Below are positions 1 to 10,293 of a stretch of 64,000 nucleotides of DNA, one piece after another. The position numbers and the translations under genes are program-made. Origin of the DNA: Chara braunii (lineage: Eukaryota > Streptophyta > Charophyceae > Charales > Characeae). The first letter of the stretch is position 1. The number at the start of each line of letters is the position of its first letter. The notes beneath the pieces were generated by a model that saw only the letters and a program-made list of their open reading frames with translations, was not told the origin of the DNA and made no database searches. The stretch spans positions 1,412,491-1,476,490 of the forward strand of contig BFEA01000057.1 of the NCBI GenBank assembly GCA_003427395.1, read 5' to 3'.

Positions 1-2
1 CA

Positions 3-656
3 GTTAGGTAGCTTACGACTACCGTCGAGAGCCTGATCCTCGTTCCAGGCATAAACTACAGCGATCAGTTCCTATTGACTACGTTTGTCAAATGTCTCCC
101 AGAGAACATAAGGAACTTACTAGCCAGCAAGGCACGCACTGAGTACCACTCGTTTGAGACATTGTCTAGGAAAGCCTTAGACTTAGAGGCCACGCTAGGC
201 AATGCTCAACCCACCTCAGGGAATGACTCAAAGAAGAANAAGAGTCCTCAGGAGTGGAAGAAGAAGGGGGCGAAGTTGATGATGGTTGAGTCTGATGGGA
301 CTCGAACTGAGATCGATGAGCTCTCTGACCTGATGGACTACTCAGAGTATGACGGCGAGGAGGTAGCTGAGGGTAGCACCCTCGCCGCGGCAGTTAAGAC
401 TAAGGCGGCAGGCTGAGGGAAAGGCCAGCCTAGGGGTCAAGGGAAGGCCGCCTCCAATCAGACCAAACAGNCTGAGTGGGTAAAGGNAGGTCTTGATCAA
501 GACGTGTGGCATGACTGCCGAATGCNTGGCGCTTGTATCAACTGCGGAGAATACGGACACACGCAGTGGAAGTGTCATAACGCTAAGGTTACGCAAAAGG
601 TTGCTNNAAAGGTAGGGGCTACTTATTCCCAAGCTTCTAGCTCGGGAAACACGTGA
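3..656 (+). pseudogene. gag: Element A gag, C-terminal half with zinc knuckle
   Basis: The third forward frame reads the end of a retrotransposon gag capsid region, matching gag of copies E, G and H in this window. A Glu/Asp-rich linker follows, then a CCHC zinc knuckle at 534-575 (C-x2-C-x4-H-x4-C, starting CINCGEYGH) for binding genomic RNA. In-frame stops at 9-11 and 414-416 and five ambiguous bases interrupt it. The frame closes at 654-656, where the protease frame takes over. The N-terminal half lies outside the window. Confidence 0.8.
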
Positions 657-1539
657 GGCCAGTGGAAGTAGTAGCTGCTTCTACTCAAGATGAAGTAGGA
701 TTGATACCCTCCCTACTTCATGACAAGGCCAAGGCTAATGACCCCTTAGTCACCCCGCAGACACAACTAGACCAAACTATGCTCTGTACGTTAGATGTGT
801 CTGAAGCCTTAGAGGACTTAGAGAGTGAGAGGTCAAACAAGGACCCTCGCGAGTCTTGGGTGGCGCTGAGGAAAGGTCCTAGAGGGGAACATTTCGTGGT
901 GGAAGTCGATGTAGGAGGCCGTAAATGTGGTGCCTTCATAGACATTGGCTCCACGCGAAATTACATAAGTCGCGACTGTTTGGAAAGGCTGCACCTACAG
1001 CACCGGGTACGGCACCTTAGTAGACATGTAGCATCTACTTTGGCCAACAAGGAGCACATGATTGTAACGACTACATCAAGGACGTAGTTTGTACCATCTC
1101 TTATGGAGGAGGTGAGCTCAACCATAAGATCTCGTTCTTGGTTAGTGACGACTTGCCATTCGATATGTTGTTAGGCATGTGCTACCTCGAAGTTGCTGAA
1201 CCCCAGTTCGACTGGGATAAGAAGGTGCTTAAATACAAGTTGCCCGATGTCCGAACTGTCAGATTGACCAAGTTCAAGGCCAGTAGTATTGTAGATACCT
1301 ATGGCTGCTTGTGCGCATCCACATTTTACAACTATTACAAGCTAAACGAAGAGGAGGGTATGTACCTTGTTTATGTCTCCGAGAAAGGGGAGGTCATTAA
1401 AACACCCCCCGAGATAGAACGCGTCGTTGCTAAGTTCACTCATCTGTTCGAGGAGCCCTCATGAGTTGTTGATAGGGACATCGTCCACACTATAGAAATC
1501 ATTCCAGGGAGTAAAACCCCAAAGGGAAGGATCTATAGG
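653..1539 (+). pseudogene. pol: Element A aspartic protease and linker to RT
   Basis: This is a retropepsin-like domain that would cut the Gag-Pol polyprotein. The flap-side strands (FVVEVDVGGRKCGAF) lead into the active-site loop, which reads Asp-Ile-Gly-Ser-Thr at 941-955 instead of the usual Asp-Ser/Thr-Gly. The second conserved segment (LPFDMLLGM) lies near 1153. A one-base loss near 1065 moves the reading from frame 2 to frame 1, and a nonsense codon at 1462-1464 separates the linker from RT. Copies E, G and H align over this whole stretch. Confidence 0.8.
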
Positions 1540-2860
1540 ATGGCCCCTGCCGAGTTAGATGAACTTCGGAAGCAACTCAAGGAGCTGACAGAGAAGGGAT
1601 GGATTCAGCCTAGTACTTCCCCTAACGGATCACCAGTGCTATTCGTACCGAAGAAGGGGGGTACTTTGAGGATGTGCATTGACTATAGAGGCCTCAATGC
1701 CATCACTGTGGAAAACGCAGAGCCTCTATCTCGCATAGACGACCTATTGGATAGGGTGCAGGGATGCAAGTACTATACAAAGATAGACTTGAAATCTGGA
1801 TATCACCAGATCGCAATAAGACCTGAGGACCAACACAAGATAGCTTTTCAGACTCGTTATGGTCTGTATGAGTTTGTAGTGATGCCTTTTGGTCTTTGCA
1901 ATGCGTCGGGTACATTCCAGCACGCTATGAATCGGATCTTCCATGACCATTTAGATAAGTTTGTCGTGGTCTACCTAGACGACATTCTGATCTTTAGTAA
2001 GTCTGTCGAGGAGCACGCACAGCACGTTGAGACAGTTCTCTCACTCCTGCGACAGCACAAGTACAAGGTCAACTTAGAGAAGTGCGAGTTTGGCCGCACT
2101 AAGATATTATACTTGGGTCATGAAGTATCCGCGGAGGGAATTAGGCCGGAAGATGCGAAGGTGGCTAGTATTCGAGACTGGCCACAACCTCAGACAGTCA
2201 CTGAGGTCAGGTCGTTCTTAGGAATGTGCGGCTACTATAAAAACTTCGTTAAGAACTATTCTACAGTCGCCTCTCCTTTGACTGATCTAACTCAACTTGA
2301 CACACCGTGGGACTGGAGTGATGAGTGCGAGGGTGCTTTCAAGAGATTGAAGCATGCACTCATGAATCATGAAGTTCTCATGGTTCCCGATCCACAGAAG
2401 CCATTCATAGTGACCACTGACGCAAGCCAATACGGCATTGGCGCAGTGCTGGCTCAGCAGGATGGGAAAAAGTTGAGACCGATTGAGTACATGAGTAAGA
2501 AGATGCCATCGAAGAAGTTGGCTAAGTCCACCTACGAAAGGGAACTCTATGCTCTCTACAAGGCACTTGTCCATTGGAGACACTTCCTTTTGGGAAGGTT
2601 CTTCTATCTGAGGACTGATCATCAGACGCTCAAATGGATCAAGACTCAACCGGCTCTTTCTGATGCACTCAAGCGATGGATTGAGGTCATAGACCAATAT
2701 GACTTCAAGCTTGNGTACCTGAAGGGAGAGTACAACAAGGTTGCAGACGCGCTATCCCGTAGAGCAGACTACCTAGGTGCGCTAGTTTCTGAATTTGGCG
2801 TATCTAATGAAGTAACTCAATCATTGGTGGGAGCCTATCAATCAGGAAGACCCTGTCACG
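1540..2860 (+). pseudogene. pol: Element A reverse transcriptase and RNase H
   Basis: An uninterrupted frame carries RT fingers ([10 protein letters not shown]), palm (LKSGYHQI, VMPFGLCNA) and the YLDD catalytic motif at 1972-1983. The thumb (FLGMCGYY) and an RNase H domain follow, with TTDASQYG (catalytic Asp at 2419), YERELYAL, RTDHQT and the terminal ADALSR motif. Key residues are intact, so this part could have been active recently. The frame is lost near 2850 by a frameshift, and the integrase frame begins at about 2861. Confidence 0.92.
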
Positions 2861-4327
2861 ATGGACATCATCCGCAAACTTCAGGCAAAAGACAAGGCCA
2901 CAGAAAGTGAGTTTGTGATGGTGGATGGGCTAATCTATCTTGATAAGGCCGGAGTAAGGAGATTGTTAGTTCCATCTAGTGAACAGTTGCGTAGTTTATT
3001 TTTAGGCGAATGTCATAACGCAACTGGACACTTTGGCTACAAGAAGACGAGTGCTAACTTAGTACAGCGATTTTGGTGGCCCAGAATGTTAGATGATGTA
3101 AAGAAGTATGTTGAGACCTGTCAAGTCTGTCAGCGGGACAAGCCGTGAACTCAAGCACCGCTTGGGTTATTGAAGCCTTTACCTATTCCTGATGGTCCAA
3201 GATTGAGTGTTTCCATGGATTTCATGGACACTCTTGTGACCAGCAAGAGTGGTAAGAGGCACATTTTCGTCATCATTGACCGATTCACCAAGTACGCTAG
3301 ACTAATACCAATGCCAGAGACAGCCAGGACAGAATACGTCATCAAGTTGTTCTCGGACAACTGGGTAAGGGACTTTGGTTTACCAAAGACCATCATTAGT
3401 GACCGAGACGTCCGATTCACAAGTGAGTTATGGAAGAAGACTGCGGAACAGATGGGCAGTCAACTTCAAATGACTTCAGGGAATCATCCCGAAGCCAACG
3501 GACAGGCCGAACAAATGAATAGAGTTGTACAGCACTTGCTGAGGCATTATATCAAGCCCAGCCAGGATGACTGGGATGAGCAGTTACCTCTCATCGCCAG
3601 CCTGTACAAAAATGCTATACATAGCAGTACCGGCGTTAGTCCTAACCAGCTGCACTTAGGATGGAAGCCTAGATCAGCATTAGACTTCCTCCTACCTGAA
3701 AACCGACCTGCTGCAACTCCAGGCACACTTGAATACGGTGTGCAATATGAGAAATTGCTGCAAGATGTTGTTGAACATATGAAGAAGGCTCAGCAAGCCA
3801 TGATCGCTTCTGAGAATCAACATCGCAGACAGTCCACATGTCAGGTAGGGGAACGTGTCTGGGTCAAGGCTAGCGAGTTAGGACAGGAATTTGGAATATC
3901 TCGCAAACTAATGCCTCAATACTTTGGTCCCTGGGAAGTCTTGGATGTAGTGGGAGATGAAATGGATGGTCCTACGTACGTTATTCGTGTCCTTGGACAC
4001 CTACGCACTCACCTAGTCTTTCATGCCTCAAAGCTTGCACCTTTCGCTGAGACTGATCAATTCCCTTCCAGGAGATCGATGCTGCCCCCAACCATGGATG
4101 GACAAGTCGACATCGACAATATTGTGGATCACAGGGATATGCCTGTTCCGAAGCCACTGGGTCGAGGAAGACCTCCTAAACCCAAGAGGGAGTACCGGAT
4201 CAGATTCAGGCATCATACGGATCCNAAAGAAGATCGGTGGTTTACCCGGGAGGAACTGATGGAAACAGCTCCTCAGGTGGTGGCAGACTATGAACGGAAG
4301 CTAAAAGGGAAGGCACCTGCGAAGTAA
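2861..4327 (+). pseudogene. pol: Element A integrase with chromodomain-like C-terminus
   Basis: The integrase would insert the cDNA. It has an N-terminal HHCC zinc domain (GHFGYKK ... CQVCQRDKP), then a nonsense codon at 3146-3148 consistent with CGA to TGA. The catalytic core has its first Asp in MDFMD, the second in ISDRD and the Glu in NGQAEQ. A GPW variant of the GPY/F module (YFGPWEVL) follows. The tail has a chromodomain-like fold signature: DIDNIVDHR, a basic GRGRPPKP stretch, then EYRIRFRHH and EDRWFTREEL. A tail of this kind is known in chromoviruses to read chromatin marks. The stop is at 4325-4327. Confidence 0.88.
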
Positions 4328-4364
4328 GCATCTCAGCAGTTTTTCGAAGCTAAGGGAGATGGAA

Positions 4365-5415
4365 TGTGAGGACTGAGCCCTCAAGAAGGGGCCTTGCCAT
4401 GATGAACATGTTCTGGGCTAAGGCCCCAACAAGCCTCGTGCCCGCCCTAAGTGAAGGCGGGCCAGCAAATCAACAAGAGCCCTCTGTGCCAACATTTCAC
4501 AAAGTGGGGTCCATACAGTTGCGGCACGCCAGTTGGTTGGAGTGCACCGAGTCTCGGATTTCAGCAAATGCTGAAATGCCTAGGGCCTCTAAGTTAGTTA
4601 GGCCCTGGGCTGTGAATGTGAGGCCGACAATGCATGTTGGGTATAGAGGCCGAAAATGCCAAAGGGAAAACGGCCCACTGTCTGAATCTGGCCGCAGGCC
4701 CTGATGAAAGAGGTGCAACTGCATTGCTCCGGGGTCCAACTGTATCGGGCTGAGTTCAGCCTCTGGGCCCCGGTCACAGGCTGAAGGGAGGCCGCCCACA
4801 TGCTGCTCTGGCATATAGGCAAGCAGGGCGAGTGCGCAGGGATCTTGGCCAATGCTGGCACTTGCGGGCACGCTGCGCGGATGCATGTGTGCTACGTTGT
4901 GCAAGGCAGTGTTGCGCTAGGAGCAAGCAGGCCAGCGCTAGGCGGTAGGGCGCTGCCTGCACGCAGGGCACTGGCGGCCATAGTCAGGCCGCATGAGGGT
5001 GCAAGGGAGGTGAGGGCGAAGGTGGTACTTCGGAGGTGAAGGGCGCTGTGTGGGTAACAAGGGAGAGTGTGGGGAAGAGGACACGTACCTGGTGAAGGTG
5101 GAGGTCGGCATTGGTGTTGACATCATCACTCGCTGGTAGTCAAGTTGTCTGGTTGCTGTTCATTGCTGTAGTTGTAGGATAGGCTATAGAGTAGATAGGG
5201 TGTCTGGCGCCATTCACAAGAGAGAGCTACATTTGGGTTATGCTGTTGGTGTTGCCCTGATGGGCATGGAAATTGACTCACGATTCTTCTGTATCATTCT
5301 CAATTGGATGGTTACTCGGTTCCATGTGCTATCTGCTTTGGCTTTGAATACTTGGACTTCAGTGTGATTTTGCTTTCTGGATTTCTGTGCTTCATCCATA
5401 CTCGTGTTCCTTGCA
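4365..5415 (+). repeat. 3' LTR of element A
   Basis: A purine-rich tract (aagggagatgga) precedes TGTGAGGACTGAGC, the LTR start. The LTR ends at CCTTGCA, the same end seen in copies E and G. Length is about 1051 bp. It closely matches the LTR at 61223-62286 (element J), so A and J are one subfamily. It contains the 7-bp-stem hairpin at 4440-4462 found in all family-1 LTRs. It is followed by TAAT and then B's RT. Confidence 0.85.
4440..4462 (+). promoter_or_regulatory. Conserved LTR hairpin (also at 9128-9150, 39650-39672, 40941-40963, 61298-61320)
   Basis: A perfect inverted repeat GCCCGCC / GGCGGGC flanks the 9-nt loop CTAAGTGAA about 75 bases into the LTR. The same stem and loop occur in every family-1 LTR, on the minus strand for G and H, although flanking LTR sequence is diverged between subfamilies. 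In two copies a G-to-A or C-to-T change leaves a G-U pair. It may be an RNA structure in the R/U5 leader or a protein site; the function is not known. Confidence 0.6.
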
Positions 5416-5418
5416 TAA

Positions 5419-7553
5419 TGAACGAAGATGGGCTAAGGCCAGAAGAAAACAAATATCAGCAATTCGAGATTGACCACGACCTTTTCTTGGTTTGGCAAGC
5501 TACTATAGAAAGTTCATAAGGAACTTCTCACTTATTGCCGCACCAATGAGAAGATTGTTAAGAAAAACATTATCTGGTTGTGGGACCAAGAATGTGAGTC
5601 TTCCTTCAAGAAGATAAAAGTATGCTTTGAGTCACTATCCTGTTATGAAAATTGTTGATCTGTCACTTCCCTTCATTGTCACTACTGATGCAAGTCAGTA
5701 CGGGATTGGCGCAGTCCTTCAACAAAACGATGGTAAGGGTTATAGACCCATCAAATTTATGTCTGCAAGATTACCATCGGAAAACGTCGCTAACTCCACT
5801 TATGAAAGGGAATTATATGCCTTAGTCTGTGCGTTGGACACATGGAAGCACTACTTGTTAGGGAGACACTTCACTGTGTTCTCAGACCACTCGACACAGA
5901 AGTGGATAAAGACATAGCTTGAACTCTCTGATAAGCTAGTACGATGGTCTGCATTTATTGATACTTTTGATTTTCAGTTGAAAACTATCAAAGGTAAGTC
6001 TAATGTGGTAGCAGATGCGTTGTCCAGACGATGTAATTTCTTTGGTACTATTGTCTCTTACTTAGATGTTGGGAATAATTTGAAAGATAAAATTCGTAAA
6101 GGATATGCTATTGACCCTATCTGGAAGCCTATCATGGATGTCCTTGCAAAAGACCCAACTTTACTTCCCAACTATAGAGTAACCGATGGTTTGTTTTTCT
6201 TGCTACACCAAACTGAACAAAGATTGTGTATTCCCCACACAGAAGAAATCAAAAGTCTGCTGATTGGGGAATGTCACGACACTAAGGGACATTTTGGTTT
6301 CAAGAAAACTTACGCTGAGGTTAGGGAATGCTTTGATTGGAAGGGATTGAAAAAGGACGTACTAACTTATGTTCGTACATGTCTGGTGTGCCAGAGAAAT
6401 AAACCTTCCCATGAAAATCCATTTGGTCTTCTGATACCATTACCGATTCCTAGCAAACCAGGTGAGTCCATTTCGATTGATTTTACGAGTCTCACCAAAA
6501 GCCGCAATGGTAATAGCTAAGTAATGGTTATTGTGGATCGTTTCTCTAAATACTCCATGTTTATTCCCTTACCTGCAGAAGCGCGAACTGAACTTGTCAT
6601 TCAAAAGTTTCTGATGCGATGGGTGACGGAGTATGGTTTTCCTGAGTCTATTATGTCTGATTGCGATGTCAAGTTTACGAGTATGCCATGGCAAAAGCTT
6701 ATGGAAGCATATGGCACACGATTGACCATGTCGTCAGGACGACATCCTTAAACGAATGGCCAGACTGAGCAGATGAACCGTCTGTGCCAACAACTTTTGC
6801 GCATGTATGTGAGACCCGATAAGATTGATTGGGATGAGAACTTACCCAAGATTGCAAGTGCATATAATAGTAGTGTTCATACTGTTACAGAGCATACACC
6901 TAATGCACTGCATAAGCGATGGAAGCCTAAGTGTCCCATTGACGTGTTGACACGGGACCAATTTCTTAGGTTACCTTCAGGGACCCGGGAATATGCAGTA
7001 TTGTTTCAAAAAGACATCAAGAAAGTAAAGGAGAATATGAGGAAAGCTCAGGCCCTAATGATTCAACAAGCTAACAAGCACCGCCGACCATCTACATTCA
7101 AGGAAGGTGATCTAGTCTGGGTCAAGTCCAAAGAGTTTTCACTGGAAGTAGATGTGTCTCAAAAACTACTGCCTGTCTATTTTGCTATTTTGGACCCTGG
7201 GAAGTTCTCAAAGTGATTGGGGATTCAGAGGGACCATCTTATCGTATTGATATTCCCCCCACCTCAAAACGTATCCTGTCTTTCACGCGTCCAAACTATT
7301 ACCCTATGTACAAGGAAAAGAGTTCCCAAACAGACCATCTATGATTCCGCCATTAATGGAAGGCAGGTATGAAGTAGATCGGATCATAGAACATGGATTC
7401 TTTTCTACAGGAGGACACAGACGACCACAGAAGCAGTTCAAGGTACGTTTCAAATCTCAGCCTCCGTCTGAGGAGAGATGTTTTAGTAAAAGAGAATAAC
7501 TTGAAATTGCTCCTGACATTGTGTCTGCTTATGAACGTGGGTTAAGGTCTTAA
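5419..7553 (+). pseudogene. pol: Element B pol: RT thumb, RNase H, integrase, chromodomain-like tail
   Basis: The piece 5423-5480 reads the end of RT (GLRPEENKYQQ). After a frameshift near 5490, the thumb YYRKFIRNFS appears at 5501. From 5627 in the same frame come RNase H (TTDASQYG, YERELYAL, FSDHST, VVADALSRR), the HHCC domain (GHFGFKK ... CLVCQRNKP) and the core with SIDF, MSDCD and NGQTEQ. Stops lie at 5915, 6518 and 6749. Two further frameshifts, near 7195 and 7245, separate the GPW module and the tail (VRFKSQPPSEE). The tail has a stop near 7498 before the last codons. All catalytic positions of the core can be read. Confidence 0.85.
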
Positions 7554-7592
7554 TTATTTCTGCGATGAAACTCGAAAATGGGTCGGCAGGAA

Positions 7593-8527
7593 TGCAGTAA
7601 CCCGTGTTCCGTAGCAGTCTGGGGGCCCGAAATGGCGCCCAGACGACACAGGCCAAACACAGCCTGCGCCAGGCAGTGTGACCACGCACTGCCCCTTGGA
7701 AAGTCAAGGGTCAAAGTCAACTGCCAGGTCAAAGGTACCGCGCCCAGGCCCTTGGTCGAATACACTCACTTGTTGTGCGCAAGTACCCAAATAACATCAA
7801 GGCCACAGGGGATTATGTTCCAGGCCAATCTGGGCCGTCACTTGCGTGGAAATCTCGACGGTTGAGGGATGCAGCACCTGGGGTCCAGACCCCGCGGCAA
7901 CGCTACATAAGCGTTGACCTCCTAGCTTCGAAGAATATTTTGTCTAGCGTCAATGCTGACTTCACGTGTTGACAACGACACTAGCGCAACGCTACGACGC
8001 TGGTTGGGCGCTGGCTCTATGCTAGCAATTGGGAGCTCTGCTGGCTCGGCATGATGGCTGGCTTGCAATTGTCTTCTGGGCATGCTGATGTGGCAGCTGC
8101 CACGCACCGCCGCTAACGTGGCCGCTGCCACTTATATTATTATTGTTGACGTGGCGAGGCTACGCGACTGGCATTGCTGTTCTGTTTCAATGACATTCGG
8201 GAGGAGATCATGACTGTGGGGCGATAGTAGGATACATACCTGGTTATCTTGACATCGACATTGCTCCAGCTCGCTGATGAGGACTGGTTGACGTGCCACG
8301 TGGCACAATGTGATAGAACTTCAGACGCACGTTCATATTATTGATTATTGAGGTGGTGATCGAGGAGGGAGCCCGAAGCAGAAGTGGGCTTTGCCTTTTA
8401 TTCTTCCTCTAAGTCTAATCTCCCTCCTCTCTCCTTCGTCTGTGTATGTTTTTCCCATCTCATTCTATATGGACACGATTATGATTATAGATAATCATCA
8501 GCAGGTTGATATTCATCTGGGTTTGCA
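7593..8527 (+). repeat. Candidate 3' LTR of element B
   Basis: A purine-rich tract (gaaaatgggtcggcagg) after the pol stop is followed by TGCAGTAACC, like the D/F LTR start region. The stretch ends at GGTTTGCA just before the AT-rich tract. Its length of 935 bp fits the D/F LTR (978-1020 bp). It shares a TACCTGGT...CGACATTG block with family-1 LTRs. The boundaries are inferred because no second copy is in the window. Confidence 0.45.
8294..8305. promoter_or_regulatory. Palindromic G-box in B's LTR
   Basis: The perfect 12-bp palindrome TGCCACGTGGCA contains CACGTG, the core bound by plant bZIP/bHLH factors. Further ACGTGGC and GTGGCAGCTGCCAC elements lie at 8088-8128. Placement inside an LTR would suit a stress- or light-responsive enhancer. 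The sequence match is certain; the function is inferred. Confidence 0.4.
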
Positions 8528-9078
8528 TTGTTGACAAGTGTCTTCACGATTTGGGTCCATTCCATAATAATGATACTTTCGAAAAAAATAAATAAATTGA
8601 AATTGCAAGTTCGGCAGGTCTCCCAATCCCCAGCAACAAAAATCCGAAGAAAAAAATAAAATTTTGAATTTCAGACTGCAAACGATTTAACGATAATGAA
8701 GAATAATGTGGAACTGCAAAAATAAAAGAATGCAAGTCCAATACATTCCGAATTAAAAAGATAATAATCCGGGTTAATTCCAGATGAGAGTAAACGCAGC
8801 AAATTGGGAATAAAATCCCGAAACTTAACACAAAGATAGATTTGTCAAAAAAAAAATGCTGAAATCGTGAAATAACGATTTCTTTTTCAAAATTCAGAAA
8901 TAAGAAATTTGAATTTCCCAGTATGAGCAAAGAAAAGAAATCCGCGAAAAAGATTCCTGAAACGAATTTCAAGAAATTAAATTCGCGGAATAATTTGGGT
9001 TTTCAAGAAGCGAAATTCGCAAAATAATAAAAACAATTTCATGGAATAATTCTGAAAAAAACGAATTCGCGAAATAAT
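8528..9078. repeat. AT-rich CGCG-containing minisatellite, piece 1
   Basis: The stretch is A+T-rich with recurring CGCGGAATAA, TTCGCGAAATAA and TTTTCAAGAA blocks, the same blocks as in the pieces at 39922, 48724 and 61113. There is no coding; open frames here are low-complexity artefacts. It ends in TAAT, the left target duplication of element E. About the first 50 bp may be unrelated flank. Confidence 0.7.
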
Positions 9079-9277
9079 TGCAAGGATCTGGTTCCTCGGC
9101 AGGTCTAAGGGGCCCTGATACAGATGTGCCCGCCCTAAGTGAAGGTGGGCCTAACAAATCACCAGAGGCCCATTGCTGTCAATTTCGTATTTGGGAGTCC
9201 AGGCAGTTGTGCTGCGCCAGTTGGTTGAGGGAACCCAGGCCCGAGCAGCAAAGACTTTCTTCAGCCTTCTAGGCCTT
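9079..9277 (+). repeat. 5' LTR of element E, first part
   Basis: The part aligns with the start of E's 3' LTR at 39601 (AGGATCTGGTTCCT, the hairpin at 9128-9150, AAGACTTTCTT). It stops in the block GGCCTTCTAGGCCTT, which continues as TTTTCC at 32622 after element D/F. The last four bases, CCTT (9274-9277), are repeated at 32620-32623. Confidence 0.8.
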
Positions 9278-10255
9278 TGCAATCAGACTCGCTTTCTTCT
9301 TCACTTCTCATAAATGCAAACAAATGGCAATTCGCACTGGCCCTGTGTGCCCACACAAAACTCAATTTAACTCATAGATAGTCAAGCCGAGAACACAGTT
9401 CAGTTACAAACTCGCTTCCAATTGGCTATGGCGACTGAGCGCCCACACATCCTTTCTCCAACACTCTGTCCACCCAACTGGTCACACCCACTCGACTTCA
9501 GATCTCCCTGGACATCCCATGCACATACACTCTGTAACACACACCCACCCACTCACTCTGACTAACACCTATCGCTAGTTATGGCAGCTATGGCCGCCAA
9601 CTACTTCTATCTACGAGCTGCTATGGCTGCGCTAATCTCCACCTCAGCCCACTTCGACTTCAGGCCTCTGCAGACCACCTCACATAAGACGCAAGGGCAG
9701 CGCTTCCGCATGGCTCACGCAGGAATGAATGAATGGTTGGTTGCTGCCTCTTGATTTATACTTTTGTAAGTCGTTGGTCTGCCCTTTTCCACCGGGCCCA
9801 TGGTGCACAGAGTCCCTCATGGTACTTGTTGACTGTACAAAGTGAGACTGGGACTGGTTACCGCTGATGAAGCTAAGTTGGACTCACCACTTGCCCACTT
9901 GCCTCTGGTCTGCTGTGTATAACGTGAGAAGAAACTTAAAAGGGCCTTGGCCTTTCAGGACTGTAGCAGCTATGACCTTGACCTTTTAGGACTGTAGCAG
10001 CTACGTCCTTGACCTTTCAGAACTACAACAACGATGACCCCTACGCAGGTATGACCCCTACTTCGACAGATCTAAGGTTCAAGACCTGACAACTACTCAG
10101 ACCTATGACAAACAACTTTCAACTACTAACACACAGGTCACGGGTTCAAGACACACAAAGTCGACTTGATACTGTACACAGGTAAGGTAAGGTAAGGTCT
10201 GGGAATCAAGACCTAGGATCCGCATCTGTGACTGCAAAATGTGAAAACCGTTTCG
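9278..10255 (-). repeat. 3' LTR of element D/F
   Basis: This is a direct repeat of 31600-32619, e.g. GCAATCAGAC(T/G)CGC, GCCAATTGGAAGC on the minus strand, and a (GGTAA)n run near 10181. The minus-strand purine tract GGTGGGAG lies at 10256-10263 next to the LTR start. Several indels separate the two LTRs, so the insertion is not recent. Confidence 0.85.
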
Positions 10256-10293
10256 CTCCCACCGGCCTAAATTCGAGGTCCTTCGAGAATACT

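Larger units (their letters stand above)
1..5415 (+). mobile_element. Element A: family-1 Ty3/gypsy retrotransposon, 5' end outside window
   Basis: This is the 3' two thirds of a gag-pol LTR retrotransposon in the order gag, protease, RT, RNase H, integrase, chromodomain-like tail, LTR. That order defines Ty3/gypsy, and the tail suggests a chromovirus-like element. Coding lies in three frames with in-frame stops at 9, 414, 1462 and 3146 and one frameshift near 1065, so it is a recent but dead copy. All eight ambiguous bases of the window lie inside it. Its 3' LTR abuts the middle of another element's RT at 5416, so A was inserted into element B. Confidence 0.9.
5416..8527 (+). mobile_element. 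Element B: family-2 Ty3/gypsy remnant, split by element A
   Basis: The remnant begins in mid RT directly after A's LTR and runs through RNase H, integrase and a chromodomain-like tail to a stop at 7551-7553. A candidate 3' LTR follows. The 5' part of B should lie beyond A's 5' LTR, outside the window. Protein motifs are closest to element D/F, for example LQQxDGxGYRP and MSARxPSE. Confidence 0.8.

Noticed and set aside
8544-8972. 142-codon minus-strand frame rich in Phe and Leu
   Set aside because: It lies in the AT-rich minisatellite and reflects composition only.
10181-10200. GGTAA run resembling a telomere repeat (also 32541-32563)
   Set aside because: Only three to four units, inside the D/F LTR at the same place in both copies.
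10233-10236. TGCA at 10233 and 32597 as the D/F LTR edge
   Set aside because: Similarity continues about 19 bp further, and only the farther edge gives the CCTT target duplication.
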